From assembly GCA_964395665.1 (NCBI GenBank), contig CAYNDH010000119.1, positions 1 to 14,622 of the forward strand: 14,622 bases of DNA. The letters are read 5' to 3'. The DNA is from JAEZAF01 sp964395665 (GTDB lineage Bacteria; Chloroflexota; Anaerolineae; Aggregatilineales; Phototrophicaceae). The notes below the pieces were generated by a model. That model worked only from the letters and a program-made list of their open reading frames with translations, did not search any database and had not been told where the DNA came from. Position numbers and translations under genes: made by a program. Positions 13,035 to 14,622 of this stretch are shown in pieces; positions within the stretch are counted from its first letter, which is position 1; each line of letters begins with the position of its first letter.

Positions 13035-13655
13035 ATGGCGGGTGGACGTGGAACCGTTTTTGTCTTTGTCATGGTGATCGTCGTGATCATCGCGGGAAGT
13101 GCGCTGCTGATCATGACACAGCCAGCACCGGCACAGATCACCATTCTCCCGCCGCAGCCGACCGGCACACCGGCCCCGCTGAATGTGTATGTGACCGGCG
13201 CGGTGCAAAATCCCGGTGCGGTACGCAGCCTGCCCGCCGGAAGCCTTGCACAGGATGCCATCGCAGCGGCAGGCGGCGCGGCGGAGTCAGCAGACCTGAC
13301 ACGGATCAATCTGGCGCGGCGGCTGTTCGACGGCGATCAGGTGCATGTGCCGGAGATCAGCAGTGAACCGGTCACGAGCGCTTCTGATCCGGCAGGGGAC
13401 ACGAATACCCTGACCGACGGCGACATCCCCGATATCCCCAACAGCGAAGGCATTATCAACGGCATTGTCTACCTCAACCGCGCCAACGCCGAAGAATTGC
13501 AGCAGCTTCCCGGCATCGGGCCAGCCATGTCAGAGCGCATTCTGGCGTATCGGATGCAGAACGGGCGCATCAGCAGCTTTGAAGATCTCGATCAGATTCA
13601 GGGCGTCGGTCAGGGTTTGATCGGTGATTTACAGGGGCTGGTCGCGTTTGATTAG
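13035..13655 (+). CDS. comEA: ComEA-like competence protein: membrane anchor, SLBB domain, helix-hairpin-helix DNA-binding domain
   Basis: A 206-residue protein with the ComEA architecture. Residues 7-27 are an N-terminal membrane anchor, followed by a proline-rich linker. An SLBB domain spans about 48-107, with NVYVTGAVQNPGAV (50-63), AIAAAGG (75-81) and LFDGDQVHVP (97-106). A low-complexity Asp/Thr/Pro linker covers 108-140. A C-terminal HhH pair spans about 144-205: VYLNRANAEELQQLPGIG (145-162), with LPGIGPAMSERIL as first hairpin and IQGVGQGLIGDL as second. ComEA proteins bind double-stranded DNA outside the membrane and hand it to the ComEC channel. No comEC is in the window, so a DNA-uptake role is inferred from the domain order. 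AGGAG stands 6 nt before the ATG. It is divergent from the ECF sigma operon. Confidence 0.88.
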   Translation: MAGGRGTVFVFVMVIVVIIAGSALLIMTQPAPAQITILPPQPTGTPAPLNVYVTGAVQNPGAVRSLPAGSLAQDAIAAAGGAAESADLTRINLARRLFDGDQVHVPEISSEPVTSASDPAGDTNTLTDGDIPDIPNSEGIINGIVYLNRANAEELQQLPGIGPAMSERILAYRMQNGRISSFEDLDQIQGVGQGLIGDLQGLVAFD

Positions 13656-13699
13656 GTTGTGTTGACGTTTCGATCATCATGTGACTCTGCAAACTCATT

Positions 13700-13802
13700 T
13701 TGTGTAGGGGCGGACCTGCGATATATCGCCGTGTCCGCCCGCAGTGCCCGCCCGCAGTGCCCTACAACCCACGGGCGACGACACAGCATCGCCCCTACAC
13801 AA
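13700..13802. repeat. Nested palindromic intergenic element with 13-bp inverted ends
   Basis: TTGTGTAGGGGCG at 13700-13712 is exactly inverted at 13790-13802. Two units can be seen. Unit 1 (13703-13766) has TGTAGGG/CCCTACA ends and the stem GGGCGGAC/GTCCGCCC (13708-13715, 13733-13740) around the perfect palindrome GCGATATATCGC (13718-13729). Unit 2 has GGGCGA/TCGCCC before the right end. The element lies between the converging ComEA-like and hsdS genes and shares the TGTAGGG core with the element at 3071-3230. No coding content. Confidence 0.8.
13736..13761 (+). repeat. Exact 13-bp tandem duplication inside the palindromic element
   Basis: CGCCCGCAGTGCC occurs twice head to tail. It lies in the 3' half of unit 1 of the surrounding element and disrupts its symmetry, as expected of a slippage duplication. 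Confidence 0.85.
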
Positions 13803-13815
13803 GAACCCAGGGGGA

Positions 13816-14622
13816 TCAGGGTTGAGGTACGCGCACCTCACCGCTGACCAGCTTCGGCAGCAGCGCATCGCGTGTTTCGGCTAAGGTGTGTGTTTCTTCA
13901 AGGTTGCAGACAATAGTTTTGTAGATTGGCTCTACAAGCTCGGTGTAGGTTTGAAGTATTTCATCTGTAGGTACAAGTGCTGGTATGGGCCGAAAGTTGG
14001 CCTTGCTGATTTCCTGAAAGGTTGTGCCACTTGCACGACTCTTGATGACATCAAGGTTATTTTCAGTCCAATAGAGAGCGTAAAGAGTCGGAACTCTGTT
14101 GTCGCAAATCATTGCGATAAAACCCTGATTGATGGCAACAGGGATTTCAGCGACAGCCAGATAACCTACAGGGGCACGTGAAGAAAGCAGTACAGTTCCC
14201 TGTGGCAACAACCCTGAACTGATTTGCTTTAATCCCTCTTCCGTAATTCTTCTTTCCGTATCAAGCAGCACAGGACTTGATAACTTCGATAAGTCCTTTG
14301 GCGTTGCCCAGTTGATTTTTCCGTCGTCCCAATACCTTGTTTCAGCGGTGCTAGGTGTGGAACCTCCAACCGCTTTAACTGCATCGCCGATTGGCATCAC
14401 CCGCCACCCGGACGGAATCGGGCCGAGTTCGCTGTCTTCGAAGCTGTCAGGAAACAGCGCTGCTGTCTCCGCATCCATGCCGGACGGAGCCTCTCCGCGT
14501 GCTTTGGCATGGACCGGGTCGAAATCCACGAACCACGATTTGAAGATCGCACGGGCGGTGGCTTCCAGCGTTTCGTTCATTCGCCGGTTGGCTTCGATCT
14601 TGTCATCCAGTGAGCCGAGAAT
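13816..14622 (-). CDS. hsdS: Type I restriction-modification specificity subunit HsdS, C-terminal part (cut by window edge)
   Basis: The frame is open to the window end, so 268 residues of the 3' part are visible and the first target-recognition domain is missing. HsdS sets the DNA sequence recognised by the type I complex. The visible part opens with the central conserved region LGSLDDKIEANRRMNETLEA then ARAIFKSWFVDFDPVHAKA. Next comes the second recognition domain (about residues 70-235 of the visible part), beginning LGPIPSGWRVMPIGDAV and containing NWATPKDLS, GTVLLSSRAPVGYLAVA and GTTFQEISKANFRPI. The C-terminal conserved repeat is ETHTLAETRDALLPKLVSGEVRVPQ (in part). The stretch 13900-14360 is visibly more AT-rich than the flanking conserved parts, as expected of an exchanged recognition domain. 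hsdM and hsdR would lie beyond the window. Confidence 0.93.
   Translation of the reverse strand: MLGSLDDKIEANRRMNETLEATARAIFKSWFVDFDPVHAKARGEAPSGMDAETAALFPDSFEDSELGPIPSGWRVMPIGDAVKAVGGSTPSTAETRYWDDGKINWATPKDLSKLSSPVLLDTERRITEEGLKQISSGLLPQGTVLLSSRAPVGYLAVAEIPVAINQGFIAMICDNRVPTLYALYWTENNLDVIKSRASGTTFQEISKANFRPIPALVPTDEILQTYTELVEPIYKTIVCNLEETHTLAETRDALLPKLVSGEVRVPQP

Noticed and set aside
12873..13208. Minus-strand frame of 111 codons overlapping the ComEA-like gene start and the divergent promoter region
   Set aside because: The translation is low-complexity (Asp/His-rich) without motifs and is opposite a recognised membrane anchor and SLBB domain.

Overview
The window reads as a chromosomal piece of a moderately GC-rich bacterium, roughly 55-60% GC by eye. 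It is most likely a member of the Chloroflexota (Anaerolineae-like). This rests on a monoderm-style gene set (ComEA with an N-terminal anchor, a non-lipoprotein peptide-binding protein, secreted acidic beta-sandwich protein) and on intergenic palindromes built on TGTAGGG...CCCTACA, which I associate with that phylum. The placement is an inference, not a proof.

Layout. 118-1542 (+) is a three-part TIR protein with a degenerate nucleoside deoxyribosyltransferase-like C-terminus. It converges with an alpha/beta hydrolase (1555-2412, -). Next comes a long gene-free stretch (about 2413-3226) full of hairpins, ending in a 160-bp MITE-like element with 20-bp terminal inverted repeats. 7003 to 3227 (-) is a peptide/dipeptide ABC importer operon in the order binding protein, DppB-type permease, DppC-type permease, with a hairpin between the first two genes. 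7304-8041 (-) is a secreted acidic protein with its own terminator and a perfect-consensus sigma-70 promoter. 8170-10119 (-) is a soluble three-PAS histidine kinase, divergent from a THUMP-like SAM methyltransferase (10220-11440, +). 12805 to 11536 (-) is an ECF sigma factor with a membrane-bound putative anti-sigma factor, divergent from a ComEA-like protein (13035-13655, +). The right edge holds the 3' part of a type I restriction specificity gene, hsdS (-).

Main discovery. The peptide-binding protein (5354-7003) is circularly permuted. After a normal signal peptide it begins in the middle of the family-5 solute-binding fold. The segment that is normally N-terminal sits at its C-terminus. 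The gene is otherwise intact, with a strong ribosome binding site and its permeases behind it.

Second theme. The same repeat family occurs at two unrelated loci (3071-3230 and 11479-11539). In both, the element end supplies the TAG stop codon of the neighbouring minus-strand gene. Defence-related genes (TIR protein, HsdS) lie at the two edges, but the window does not show a complete defence system.
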